Position numbers and translations under genes: made by a program. A DNA stretch of 26,214 nt, taken from IMG/VR virus record IMGVR_UViG_3300021960_000439, positions 1-26,214 of that record. One strand, given 5' to 3'. The notes under the pieces were generated by a model that saw only the letters and a program-made list of their open reading frames with translations, was not told the origin of the DNA and made no database searches. This document shows, piece by piece, positions 1 to 8,455 of this stretch. The stretch is from a virus. The number at the start of each line of letters is the position of its first letter. Position 1 is the stretch's first letter.

Positions 1-2489
1 TCACTGGTGATTATCAAGCACGTAATGTTATCATAGCATCTGCAGGTAAGTTTGATCAGACAGTAGGACCAAACAAATTGATACGTAACAAATATTTCAA
101 TGAAGACTTTTATTTTGAAGAATTAAAGTTTGAAAGTTACATGGCTCCAACTGACAGAAACCCTAATACCAATGCTCTTAAAGTAGACATGACTATTGTT
201 GAGCCATATGGAGTTAGTCTCTTAAATAGATTAATTGATGCAACCAAAGAATTAGGAGGCAGTGAAAAATCTCCAAACTATTTAGAAAATATCTATATGA
301 TGCAGATTGACTTTTATGCACAGTCAGAAGATGGCACTATACTAAATCCTATTCCGGGTATCACTAAACATATTCCTATTAAAATTATTTCATTGGAGTT
401 TACTGTAGGCACAGAAGGGTCAAAATACACCTTAGGGGCTATTCCTTATCAACATTCAGCATTTGACATGGCCACCCAAACTACTCCTCTTCATTTAGAA
501 ATAGTGGCAGGTACAGTAGAAGACTTTTTCAGTTTTAACGGTACAGAAACACTAGATAAAGAAATAGAAGAAGCACGTGAAAAAGAAACAGAGGACCTAG
601 CAACATACTATGGAGGTGTTAACACTGCCATTGTGAACAAGGCATTACTCAGTAAAGTTAAATTTGCTGATCAACAGGTCTACAAAGTTAAAGGCTATGC
701 CAGCGCCTATAATGCTTACCAAGAAGGCCTTAAAAAGCAAAAAGACATCAAATATGTTGATACTATTCGTTTTAAATTTGATGACGAAATAGGCAAAGCA
801 AGAATAGTTGAACAACAAAAAATATCCACAAAAGATACACCTATGGCCAGTGACAATCAAACACAAAGTGATCAAAGACGTGCTTGGATAGCCAGTCAGA
901 GTAGTCCTAATAAAACAACATATTTTGACAAGTCCACTAGAAAGTATGCTATCAATGCAGGTACCAGTATTGAAGCAATTCTTGATGATGTCATAACCAA
1001 CAGTACCTACATACTAGATCAAATTGTAGATCCATCAGATTTCACTGACCCAAAACTCTATGAAGAAGCCTTAGAAAGACTAAAAGACCAACCATTCAAA
1101 TGGTTTAAGGTAATACCTGAAGTTAAAATAGAAAAGTTTGATAGTATAACTAACCGTATGTCAAGAACAATCACATATCATGTTAGAGTTTATAAAATTT
1201 ACAACAACAAACTTTCTTTCATGCCTGGCGGCAAAGCAGAAATACCTTTAAAAGTCTACAAATATATCTATACTGGCGAAAACAAAGATATTATGAGTTT
1301 TGATATCAAGTTTAATGCGTCCTACTATACCTCAGTTACCAGTTATGCTAGTAAATTGACTAGAACCGAAAACATCTTAAAAAACACTGACGAGAAAAAC
1401 GCCAAGGTTGAAGGATACGAAACAAATTCTCCATGGACTATACAGCCTAAAATGATACGTCCACAGATCCTAGACAGTCAAAAAACTGCAACAGGTGGGG
1501 GTATAACCAGTAAACAGATGGCGGCCGCAGATGCAACCAAGAGTCTGTTAACAGAGTCTCAAGGCGACATGATCAATGTACAACTACAGATTATTGGAGA
1601 TCCATTGTTTATTAAACAGGATGATGTATTCTATCAGAAACAAATGGAAAAAAGTAAATTTAAAAATAATAAGATTACCCCAAATGGTAGTTTTATTACA
1701 GATGGTGGAGAAACTTACATACAACTTGAATGGAAAACACCAGTTGACATTGACCAGTCTACAGGCTTGGTTAAATATGAAGAACGCTATCAGAATAGTT
1801 TGTTTAACGGAATGTATAAAGTGATCATGGTTGAAAATACATTTAGAGATGGAATGTTTACACAGAATTTAGATTGTGTAAGACTGTGGGATCAGGAAAG
1901 ATTTGATTATACTATACCTAAGAAAACCAACAGTAAAGAAGAACGTAAAGATACAGACAAACTTTCAGATGGATATGACCCTACACAAACTGATAACGGA
2001 GTTCCAACAACTGTTGATGCTGACAATGTTGCTCAAACAGCCGCCACTGAACAATTAACCAATGAAGTGGCCGCAGACAGTGCACCACAAGATGATCAAA
2101 TTGAGGAAGATGCTGGCGATACTGAAGCAAGAAAAGAAACTGATATACTAAGTCAAATTAACAATCAAGAAGCAACACCAATTGGTACACAGAACGAACC
2201 AGCCGTTAATTCTCCAGAAGGATTATTGGCGGCTGAAGATGAATGGATTAATAGAAATCTAAAGAATCAAATCAAACAGGATGATGTTACAGCACAGTTA
2301 CGTGAGGCTAACAGAGACTATACAACTGCTACACAGGCCTATAACATCTATGGTGCCGCGGCATTTAACCAAGATCCAACGTTAAGGGGACGACTTGAAA
2401 AAGCAGTAGAAGATAGACAGAGACTAACTGCAGAATTGAATAAATTAGAACAAGAGAAAACAGCAATTGATGCTAACAAACCTTTTTAA
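1..2489 (+). CDS. Probable baseplate hub protein (gp27-like), 5' truncated
   Basis: The frame is open from base 3, so the gene begins before the window; a TTG at 78 is only an internal Leu codon, because the 25 codons upstream of it (beginning TGDYQARN) read in the same frame. About 828 residues are visible. The segments look like tail-hub proteins: an early 'EPYGVSLLNRL' and 'IYMMQIDFYAQ' beta region, a middle 'INAGTSIEAILDDVI' segment resembling the region that precedes the second hub barrel, and 'GMYKVIMVENTFRDGMFT' at about bases 1813-1860, a pattern typical of the last barrel of hub proteins. The gene lies just upstream of the gp5-like gene, and T4 gp27 and gp5 form one complex, which supports a hub role. 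The last ~190 residues (from about base 1918) are acidic, rich in Q, T, E and D, and end in a likely coiled coil. The gp27 equivalence is inferred from context and fold-like motifs, not from clear identity. It could be another hub or tail-tube-cap protein. Confidence 0.55.
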   Translation, partial: TGDYQARNVIIASAGKFDQTVGPNKLIRNKYFNEDFYFEELKFESYMAPTDRNPNTNALKVDMTIVEPYGVSLLNRLIDATKELGGSEKSPNYLENIYMMQIDFYAQSEDGTILNPIPGITKHIPIKIISLEFTVGTEGSKYTLGAIPYQHSAFDMATQTTPLHLEIVAGTVEDFFSFNGTETLDKEIEEAREKETEDLATYYGGVNTAIVNKALLSKVKFADQQVYKVKGYASAYNAYQEGLKKQKDIKYVDTIRFKFDDEIGKARIVEQQKISTKDTPMASDNQTQSDQRRAWIASQSSPNKTTYFDKSTRKYAINAGTSIEAILDDVITNSTYILDQIVDPSDFTDPKLYEEALERLKDQPFKWFKVIPEVKIEKFDSITNRMSRTITYHVRVYKIYNNKLSFMPGGKAEIPLKVYKYIYTGENKDIMSFDIKFNASYYTSVTSYASKLTRTENILKNTDEKNAKVEGYETNSPWTIQPKMIRPQILDSQKTATGGGITSKQMAAADATKSLLTESQGDMINVQLQIIGDPLFIKQDDVFYQKQMEKSKFKNNKITPNGSFITDGGETYIQLEWKTPVDIDQSTGLVKYEERYQNSLFNGMYKVIMVENTFRDGMFTQNLDCVRLWDQERFDYTIPKKTNSKEERKDTDKLSDGYDPTQTDNGVPTTVDADNVAQTAATEQLTNEVAADSAPQDDQIEEDAGDTEARKETDILSQINNQEATPIGTQNEPAVNSPEGLLAAEDEWINRNLKNQIKQDDVTAQLREANRDYTTATQAYNIYGAAAFNQDPTLRGRLEKAVEDRQRLTAELNKLEQEKTAIDANKPF

Positions 2490-2494
2490 CAATA

Positions 2495-2506
2495 TGAGAA
2501 TACTCA
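2495..2506 (+). promoter_or_regulatory. SD-like GAGAA within a short inverted repeat before the gp5-like gene
   Basis: The 17-base gap between the hub gene and the gp5-like gene holds GAGAA at 2496-2500, six bases before the ATG at 2507. The same bases sit in TGAG-AATA-CTCA, a perfect 4-bp inverted repeat with a four-base loop that ends directly at the start codon. The SD function is likely. A regulatory role for so short a stem is uncertain, and it may be chance. No late promoter core is seen in this gap. Confidence 0.35.
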
Positions 2507-4603
2507 ATGGCAATAGATAGACGACAAGGAAAAAAAGTACAAGAAGGGTTTAGGCGAGAAGACGCCGGTGGTACCCGAGTTGATCCATATCCGTATATTG
2601 GTATAGTTAAAAATAATATTGATCCTTTACGCACAGGTAGACTCAGTGTTTGGATTCCTGAGTTTGGTGGCGAAGAAACTGATGAAAAGAATTGGCGTAC
2701 AGTTAACTATGCTTCACCATATATGGGAACAACCAATGAGTCTCAAAGTTTATCCAGTAACAAATGGAAAGAAACACCACACACCTATGGTATGTGGATG
2801 GTACCACCAGACCTTAATGTAGAAGTCATTGTTATTTTTATTGGTGGCGATCCACTCAATGGTTTTTGGATTGCCTGTACCAACAGCAGTCATAGTCGTT
2901 ATATGTTACCTGGGTTGGCTAGTAGTTATCAAGCAGATTTTAGTAACAGTGATTCAGATATTAAAAAGAGTTACAACAACATACTTAATCCTAAACTAGG
3001 TGCTCCGGTAACAGAATTTAATCCTAACAATGAAACATTAGCAGGTGATCCTACTTTTTTAACTAACCCTAAACCAATTCATGAATATCAATACAATGTG
3101 TTAAAAGCACAGGGTCTTGATAGAGATAGAAGTCGTGGACTTATTTCAAGTTCAAGTCAACGTGAATCACCAAGTCAGGTATTTGGTATATCAACTCCTG
3201 GTAGAGTATTTCCTGATACCAAAGACGACACAGACTTACAAAAAAGAATTGCCAATGGCAGTGTAGCCCCAGATGAATTTCTTTACAAAACACGTAAAGG
3301 TGGTCACACCTTTGTTATGGATGACGGAGATTTCTTAGGTAATGATCAATTAGTTAGATTAAGAACAACATCAGGTCATCAATTGATGATGAACGACAGC
3401 GGCAACATTGTTTACCTTGCTCATGGTGATGGCACTGCTTGGTTGGAATTTGGTGTAGATGGAAGAATACAACTTTACAGTAAAACAGGCATTGACATAA
3501 GATCAGAAGGTGACTTTAATCTAAGAGCAGATCAAAATATTGTATTTGATGCAGGTGGTAGTTTTCAAGTTAGAACAGAAAGAAACACTCAATTTAATGT
3601 TGAAGGTAACTATGAACTTAAAACAAACGGCCAACTTGATATTCACAGCGGCAATGACACCACAATCAAAACAGATTCAAACTTTTATGTAGAGTCTGGT
3701 GCTAGAACCAGTTTGCTTTCAGGTAGTAAAACAGAAATCAATGGGTCAAAGGTTGAGATACAAAATGGCGGAGGTGTATCATTACAACCAATTGAAAGTT
3801 TAACTATTAATACACTACACGACACTAAACTAAACACTGCTCTAGGGAATATATGGGTCAATGAGAAAGGGCAATTAAGAACAATTACAAAAGTAGCACC
3901 TAGTCATGAACCCAGTTATAAATTAAGTGTGGGTGAATCAGTTTCTAAGATTGATTCTGAACCAAGTCCAATACTTCAGACTAAAGGACCTGGTCCATAT
4001 CCATTTGCAGGTGCAGTAGGCACAACCATAAGAAATCCCGCAACTGATAAAGATCTACGCAATCAACCAACAGCAAAAGGAACAATTGGTGCTTTGACTA
4101 AAACAGAATTAACCAGTTACTTTGCACAGATAGCACGTAGTGAAAGTAGTAACAATTATTCTGCAGAGAACTCAATTGGCTATCTAGGAAAATATCAATT
4201 TGGATATCTAGCACTGATAGATGCTGGACTGGTCAAGCCAAGTGTGACTTCAAATAGTCAATTAGACATGCCTGATAACTGGATCAGTAAAAAATGTAGT
4301 AGCAAACAAGATTTTCTTGTCAATGAATCATTACAAGAAGATGTCATGTATAGTTACACACAAAGAAATTATAACTCATTGGTTAGTATTGGTGTCATTA
4401 ACAAAGAAAACAAAGACAATAGTGAGGAAGTTGCTGGCTGGCTGTCCACAGCACATTTACTAGGCCCAGGTGGTGCTAAAAAAGTCTACCAAGGTGAACC
4501 AGGTTCAGACGGGTTTGGTACTTCAGGATTAGATTATTTTCAACGTGGCAAGTACAGTGTAGCAGTTCTAGCACAGAAATTGCCAGCAATTCAGGCAGGA
4601 TAA
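2507..4603 (+). CDS. 5: gp5-like baseplate hub spike with C-terminal muramidase-like domain
   Basis: This 698-residue protein would be the central needle of the baseplate and would cut peptidoglycan during infection. Residues ~25-125 form an OB-fold segment ('YIGIVKNNIDPLRTGRLSVW' to 'GGDPLNGFWIAC'), as in gp5 and VgrG proteins. Residues ~270-330 lead into about twelve eight-residue repeats (329-424), the signature of the triple-stranded beta-helix needle. Residues ~528-690 resemble phage lytic transglycosylase/muramidase domains: 'ARSESSNNY' with candidate catalytic E546, 'GYLGKYQFG' (558-566), and a later 'AHLLGPGGA'. In T4 gp5 the lysozyme lies between the OB-fold and the helix; here it follows the helix. 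The ATG is chosen for its SD-like GAGAA and because the OB-fold begins soon after. The gene lies between the hub gene and gp25, and its TAA overlaps a GATAAATA motif. The spike assignment is strong. The enzyme class (lysozyme or lytic transglycosylase) is not settled. Confidence 0.85.
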   Translation: MAIDRRQGKKVQEGFRREDAGGTRVDPYPYIGIVKNNIDPLRTGRLSVWIPEFGGEETDEKNWRTVNYASPYMGTTNESQSLSSNKWKETPHTYGMWMVPPDLNVEVIVIFIGGDPLNGFWIACTNSSHSRYMLPGLASSYQADFSNSDSDIKKSYNNILNPKLGAPVTEFNPNNETLAGDPTFLTNPKPIHEYQYNVLKAQGLDRDRSRGLISSSSQRESPSQVFGISTPGRVFPDTKDDTDLQKRIANGSVAPDEFLYKTRKGGHTFVMDDGDFLGNDQLVRLRTTSGHQLMMNDSGNIVYLAHGDGTAWLEFGVDGRIQLYSKTGIDIRSEGDFNLRADQNIVFDAGGSFQVRTERNTQFNVEGNYELKTNGQLDIHSGNDTTIKTDSNFYVESGARTSLLSGSKTEINGSKVEIQNGGGVSLQPIESLTINTLHDTKLNTALGNIWVNEKGQLRTITKVAPSHEPSYKLSVGESVSKIDSEPSPILQTKGPGPYPFAGAVGTTIRNPATDKDLRNQPTAKGTIGALTKTELTSYFAQIARSESSNNYSAENSIGYLGKYQFGYLALIDAGLVKPSVTSNSQLDMPDNWISKKCSSKQDFLVNESLQEDVMYSYTQRNYNSLVSIGVINKENKDNSEEVAGWLSTAHLLGPGGAKKVYQGEPGSDGFGTSGLDYFQRGKYSVAVLAQKLPAIQAG
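3491..3778 (+). repeat. Octad repeats of the gp5-like beta-helix
   Basis: The codons for residues 329-424 read as about twelve consecutive octads, starting IDIRSEGD, FNLRADQN, IVFDAGGS, FQVRTERN, with hydrophobic residues alternating at fixed places and D, G or N near the turn. This is the known pattern of the gp5/VgrG triple-stranded beta-helix. The repeat is visible only in the protein; the DNA is not directly repetitive. Confidence 0.75.
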
Positions 4604-4606
4604 ATA
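4599..4606 (+). promoter_or_regulatory. Candidate T4-type late promoter core GATAAATA before gp25
   Basis: GATAAATA overlaps the TAA stop (4601-4603) of the gp5-like gene and ends five bases before the gp25 ATG. T4 late promoters have TATAAATA near -10 and no -35 element. At normal spacing, transcription would begin at or near the ATG and would leave out the SD-like AGGA at 4597-4600. That AGGA, 11 bases before the ATG, would serve read-through transcripts. The motif is short and could be chance in this AT-rich DNA. Confidence 0.35.
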
Positions 4607-4611
4607 TCTAT

Positions 4612-4989
4612 ATGGCTATTACATACAAAGGATTTAGTACAGTTGGACGTAATCAAAAGTTTCGTCTCACTGATTTCAACTTAGTTAAGCAGGATTTACT
4701 TAATCACTTTAACATACGTAAAGGTGAGAAGTTAATGAACCCTAACTTTGGTACTATCATATGGAATGTAATCCATGAACCACTTACAGAAGACCTAAAA
4801 AGCGTAATAATTCAAGATATACAGTCAATTGTCAACTATGACCCACGCATAGGAGTAGATAATGTAGTAATTACAGAGTATCTACATGGTCTACAGATAG
4901 AATTAGAACTAAGATACATACCTAACGATCTTAGAACTGTTTTAAATCTCAAATTTGACAACGAAACCAAGTCTGCAACGTCAACATAA
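4612..4989 (+). CDS. 25: gp25-like baseplate wedge / sheath initiator protein
   Basis: At 125 residues this is close to T4 gp25 (132). It aligns by eye over most of its length: 'RKGEKLMNPNFGTIIWN' matches T4 RKGSRPFDPEFG, and 'IVNYDPRIGVDNV' matches T4 VRNYEPRIDKLAV, followed by the family's closing beta strands. gp25 and its type VI secretion counterpart TssE hold the wedge to the first sheath ring through a core with an EPR motif; here the motif is D77-P78-R79. The ATG is kept because the conserved region starts within the first 20 residues and the next Met is at about residue 42. The gene sits between gp5 and gp6, as in marine T4-like phages. It ends in three in-frame stops in a row (TAA TAG TAG, 4987-4995), which is unusual and would make read-through towards gp6 unlikely. 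Confidence 0.92.
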   Translation: MAITYKGFSTVGRNQKFRLTDFNLVKQDLLNHFNIRKGEKLMNPNFGTIIWNVIHEPLTEDLKSVIIQDIQSIVNYDPRIGVDNVVITEYLHGLQIELELRYIPNDLRTVLNLKFDNETKSATST

Positions 4990-5010
4990 TAGTAGTACAT
5001 TATTTCCTTG

Positions 5011-5018
5011 AATAAATA
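5011..5018 (+). promoter_or_regulatory. Late promoter core AATAAATA before gp6
   Basis: The 55-base gap between gp25 and gp6 contains AATAAATA, followed by a TATAAT at 5025-5030. The core lies 26 bases before the gp6 ATG, leaving room for a normal leader and SD. A gp55-type late sigma factor would be expected to recognise it. A nearly identical arrangement precedes the second fibre gene at 25302. No -35 box at proper spacing is visible for the TATAAT. Confidence 0.6.
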
Positions 5019-5030
5019 CACTAGTATAAT

Positions 5031-5035
5031 AGGAA
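5031..5035 (+). promoter_or_regulatory. Ribosome binding site AGGAA of gp6
   Basis: AGGAA lies nine bases before the ATG at 5045. With the late promoter core upstream it fixes this ATG as the start and defines a compact promoter-leader-SD unit. Confidence 0.6.
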
Positions 5036-5044
5036 CCTTGATCA

Positions 5045-8000
5045 ATGGCAATAACAACAAGACAATCTAGTTTATTAGTGGCGGAGGATTGGACCAAAGT
5101 CTATCAAACATTCCGCGATGCAGACTTCCAGAGTTATGACTACGAAACTATTCGTAAGTCAATGATTGACTATCTAAGATTATATTATCCAGAAGACTTC
5201 AATGACTTCATTGAGTCAAGTGAATTTATCGCTTTAATAGATACTATTGCATTCTTAGGACAGAGTCTAGCATTTCGTTCAGATCTTAATGCTCGTGAAA
5301 ACTTTATTGACACAGCAGAACGTAGAGATTCAGTTCTTAAACTAGCACGTCTGATCAGTTATGTTCCTAAACGTAATATACCAGCCAGTGGCTACTTAAA
5401 AATTGATTCAGTGTCATCAACAGAAGTTGTTTATGACAGTGATGGTTTAAATTTATCAGGATTGGTTGTTGAATGGAATGACACTGGTAATGATAATTGG
5501 CAAGAGCAGTTTAATTCTATTCTCAATGCCGCAATGAATGCTAATCAGGTTGTTGGTAAACCTAACAACAGTCAATCAATTAACGGAATACAAACTGATG
5601 AATATCAACTTAACCTAGTAAGTGGTATTGTACCAACATACAGTTTTGATACAACAGTTGAAGGCTCCAGACAGAGATTTGAAATTGTATCACCAACATC
5701 ACAAAATGACATCAACGTATATGAAAATGCTCCAAGACCAGGGTCACCATTTAATATACTATACAGAAAAGATAATTTAGGAAACTCATCAGCAAACACA
5801 GGTTTCTTTTTATACTTTAAACAAGGCGAATTAAAACAAACAGATTTTTCATTCAGTGAAAGTATTCCTAATAGAGTGTTTAGTGTTACTTCAGATAATA
5901 TCAACAACACAGACTGCTGGTTGTATAAATTAAACACAGCATCAAACCCAACCACACTGTGGGACAAAGTTCCTGCTGTGAGTTTTAACAATATTATCTA
6001 TAATCAATTAACAAATAAAAACATCTATCAGGTTAACACCAGAGCAGGCGATCAAATTGATCTAGTATTTGGTGACGGATCATTTGCTAACATACCACAA
6101 GGTAATTTTAGATTATACTACAGAACATCAAACGGATTAGACTATAAAATTACTCCTGATGAAATGCAGGGCATTGTAGTCAACATTAACTATGTCAACA
6201 GAAATGGTCGTACAGAAACACTAACAGTCAGAGCAAGTCTACAGTACACTGTGGCCAATGCAAGTTCACGTGAAACTGTTGAAGAAGTTAGACAGAAAGC
6301 ACCACAACAATATTACACACAAAACAGAATGGTCACAGGTGAAGACTATAATATTCTTCCTTACACCCTGTTTAGTAACGTATTAAAAGTTAAAGCAGTT
6401 AACAGAACAACATCAGGTGTTAGTCGTTACCTAGATGTTATTGACACGACTGGTAAGTACTCATCAACAAATATATTTGCACAAGACGGATACTTGTACA
6501 GAGAAAGTTTTGCTAAGAGTTTTAGTTTTGAATATGAAAATACCAACGACATTAGACGTATTATCTATGGTCAGGTAGCAGGCATATTACAGAGTCAAGA
6601 AACACTGCAATTTTTCTATGCTTTCTATCCAACTATAAGCATTACATCAAACATTAGTTGGAACAAGTCAACTGATATTTCAAACGGTGTGACTGGTTAT
6701 TGGTACGACTCATCTGACACTCCACAGCCAGTGGGTGCTAGTGTGAGTAACAACTTAAAATATATTCGTGTAGGTGCAGTGGTCAAACTATCAGCAGGCG
6801 CAGGCAAATACTTTGATAACCAAAATAACATTAGAACAGGTACACCTACCTATGGTGGCGATAAAGAATTCTTATACACATCAGTGGTTGCAGTAACAGG
6901 TGACGGATCAAATGGCGGTCTAGGCAATTTGTCAAACGGAGTAGGTCCTATTACTCTAGCAGGCAAAGTACCACAAGGTGCTAAAATTGTTGCTGTGTTT
7001 CCTAGTTTTACTAAAACACTGACTACAGCAACTATTAATACAATGATTGACAATATTCTAGCAGTTAAAGAATTTGCTCTACGTTATGATGTTGACAACT
7101 ATGAGTGGAAAATAATTACAGCAGAAAATATTAAAACTACTGGTGACTTTGATAGAAGTAATGCAGGTAATACCACAGGCAATGCGTTAGATGCTAGTTG
7201 GCACTTGTACTTTGAAACAGCGGGACAAACTTATACAGTTAACTATCGTGGTCTTAACTACGCATTTGAATCTAAGCAAGAAACAAACTTCTACTTTGAT
7301 GATGATGTAAAAATTTATGATCCTAAAACAGGCTTTACTATTAGAGATCAAATTAAGGTATTAAAAGTTAACTCAAATCCAGATGACACGAACAGTCTGG
7401 CAGTTGACTACACTTGGTATATCTATAAAAATATTACAGAAGTTGATGGATATGAAAATCCAAGTAAAGTACTAGTTACATTTCCTGATGCTAACAATGA
7501 TGGCTTTCCTGACAATCCAGAACTGTTTGAAGTACTGGTAGCACCAGATACTAATACTGGGAACAAGTATATCTATTTTGAAAACGAATTTACCTATGAT
7601 AACTTTGTTAAAACTAAACCAATTGATAAAAATCTTGTGGTCAGTGAATATGCGAGTTTAAGAGAATTAGAACTAAACAAAAGTTTATATACAGACGGAC
7701 AAATATTTTATCTAATTCCTACAAATGAATTTTATACTTTATCAGTTACTGGTATTGCTGAAGGTATCAACGTAGCCAGTTATACATTGTCCAGAGCAAC
7801 CAAGTACTCAGCAAAACTTGGCAGACAGGATTTATACTTTCAATATAGACACAACTCACCAAACTATAGACGTATTGATCCAAGCCCAAACAATATCATT
7901 GACTTGTATGTATTAACAAGACAGTATTCAACAGATTATACAAACTGGATTCAAGATACATCAAACACTGTAACTGAACCTAAGGAACCAACTAGCCAAA

Positions 8001-8455
8001 CACTAGAACTTGAGTTTAATGAACTTGAAAACTATAAGAGTATTTCAGACACAATCATTTATAACTCTGCTAAATTTAAACCAGTGTTTGGTAGTAAAGC
8101 AGAAGCAAGTCTACAAGCAACATTTAAAGTAGTTAAAAATCCTAACTTAACCATTAGTGATAATGAAGTTAAAACATCAGTGATTGCCGCAATCAACGCA
8201 TACTTTAATATTGATAATTGGGACTTTGGAGAAACATTCTACTTCAGTGAACTCAGTGCTTACTTACATCAGGTCCTAGCACCTAATGTGTCAAGTATTA
8301 CAATAGTGCCAAGTTCAAGTTCATCAGTATTTGGAAGTTTGTTACAGATCAATGCAAACTTCAATGAAATTATTACTAGCAGTGCTACAGTTGATAATGT
8401 TGATATTATACCAGCAATCACAGCGGCACAACTTAATCAAGTTGGGGTAGTTTAA
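5045..8455 (+). CDS. 6: gp6-like baseplate wedge protein, enlarged
   Basis: gp6 proteins form the inner ring of the baseplate that joins the wedges and changes shape on contraction. This one has 1136 residues against 660 in T4. The N-terminal ~110 residues ('YDYETIRKSMIDYL', 'SEFIALIDTIAFLGQSLAFR', 'ARLISYVPKRNIPASGYLKI') match the helical head of gp6 and baseplate J-like proteins. 'LVFGDGSFANIPQGNF' (from about residue 340) matches the T4 FGEGEI region, and 'RETVEEVRQKAP...VTGEDYN' (~410-435) matches T4 RETQQRCVTATDYD. The closing J-like part is at ~1000-1095 ('ATFKVVKNPNLTISDNEVK', 'WDFGETFYFSELSAYLHQVL'). In T4 this last part follows soon after the ATDYD segment; here roughly 500 residues of beta-rich sequence lie between. 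A late promoter core and a good SD precede the gene. Its TAA shares one base with the next ATG, implying coupled translation of gp6 and the giant gene. Confidence 0.88.
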   Translation: MAITTRQSSLLVAEDWTKVYQTFRDADFQSYDYETIRKSMIDYLRLYYPEDFNDFIESSEFIALIDTIAFLGQSLAFRSDLNARENFIDTAERRDSVLKLARLISYVPKRNIPASGYLKIDSVSSTEVVYDSDGLNLSGLVVEWNDTGNDNWQEQFNSILNAAMNANQVVGKPNNSQSINGIQTDEYQLNLVSGIVPTYSFDTTVEGSRQRFEIVSPTSQNDINVYENAPRPGSPFNILYRKDNLGNSSANTGFFLYFKQGELKQTDFSFSESIPNRVFSVTSDNINNTDCWLYKLNTASNPTTLWDKVPAVSFNNIIYNQLTNKNIYQVNTRAGDQIDLVFGDGSFANIPQGNFRLYYRTSNGLDYKITPDEMQGIVVNINYVNRNGRTETLTVRASLQYTVANASSRETVEEVRQKAPQQYYTQNRMVTGEDYNILPYTLFSNVLKVKAVNRTTSGVSRYLDVIDTTGKYSSTNIFAQDGYLYRESFAKSFSFEYENTNDIRRIIYGQVAGILQSQETLQFFYAFYPTISITSNISWNKSTDISNGVTGYWYDSSDTPQPVGASVSNNLKYIRVGAVVKLSAGAGKYFDNQNNIRTGTPTYGGDKEFLYTSVVAVTGDGSNGGLGNLSNGVGPITLAGKVPQGAKIVAVFPSFTKTLTTATINTMIDNILAVKEFALRYDVDNYEWKIITAENIKTTGDFDRSNAGNTTGNALDASWHLYFETAGQTYTVNYRGLNYAFESKQETNFYFDDDVKIYDPKTGFTIRDQIKVLKVNSNPDDTNSLAVDYTWYIYKNITEVDGYENPSKVLVTFPDANNDGFPDNPELFEVLVAPDTNTGNKYIYFENEFTYDNFVKTKPIDKNLVVSEYASLRELELNKSLYTDGQIFYLIPTNEFYTLSVTGIAEGINVASYTLSRATKYSAKLGRQDLYFQYRHNSPNYRRIDPSPNNIIDLYVLTRQYSTDYTNWIQDTSNTVTEPKEPTSQTLELEFNELENYKSISDTIIYNSAKFKPVFGSKAEASLQATFKVVKNPNLTISDNEVKTSVIAAINAYFNIDNWDFGETFYFSELSAYLHQVLAPNVSSITIVPSSSSSVFGSLLQINANFNEIITSSATVDNVDIIPAITAAQLNQVGVV
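8444..8447 (+). promoter_or_regulatory. Weak SD (GGGG) of the giant gene inside the gp6 3' end
   Basis: GGGG lies seven bases before the ATG at 8455, within the last codons of gp6. Stop and start overlap as TAATG. No promoter core is visible here, so the giant gene probably relies on read-through transcription and translational coupling from gp6. Confidence 0.4.

Noticed and set aside
78-80. TTG as the start of the first gene
   Set aside because: The same frame is open to base 3 with protein-like sequence upstream, so the TTG is an internal Leu codon of a gene cut by the window edge.
1576-1824. Sense-strand 82-codon frame inside the hub gene
   Set aside because: It lies in another frame of a longer conserved gene, with no SD and no domain.
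2495-2506. Terminator or strong hairpin before the gp5-like gene
   Set aside because: The stem is only 4 bp and no U-run follows; transcription must continue into the next gene.
5008-5030. Host sigma-70 promoter built on TTGAAT and TATAAT
   Set aside because: The spacing between the boxes is only 11 bases, too short for a sigma-70 promoter.
4836-5060. Antisense open frame covering the gp25-gp6 gap
   Set aside because: It overlaps the gp25 3' end, the late promoter and the gp6 start. The sense-strand signals explain this region better.
5605-5991. Antisense open frame of 128 codons inside gp6
   Set aside because: It lies wholly within a well-supported gene, has no promoter or SD and shows no recognisable domain.
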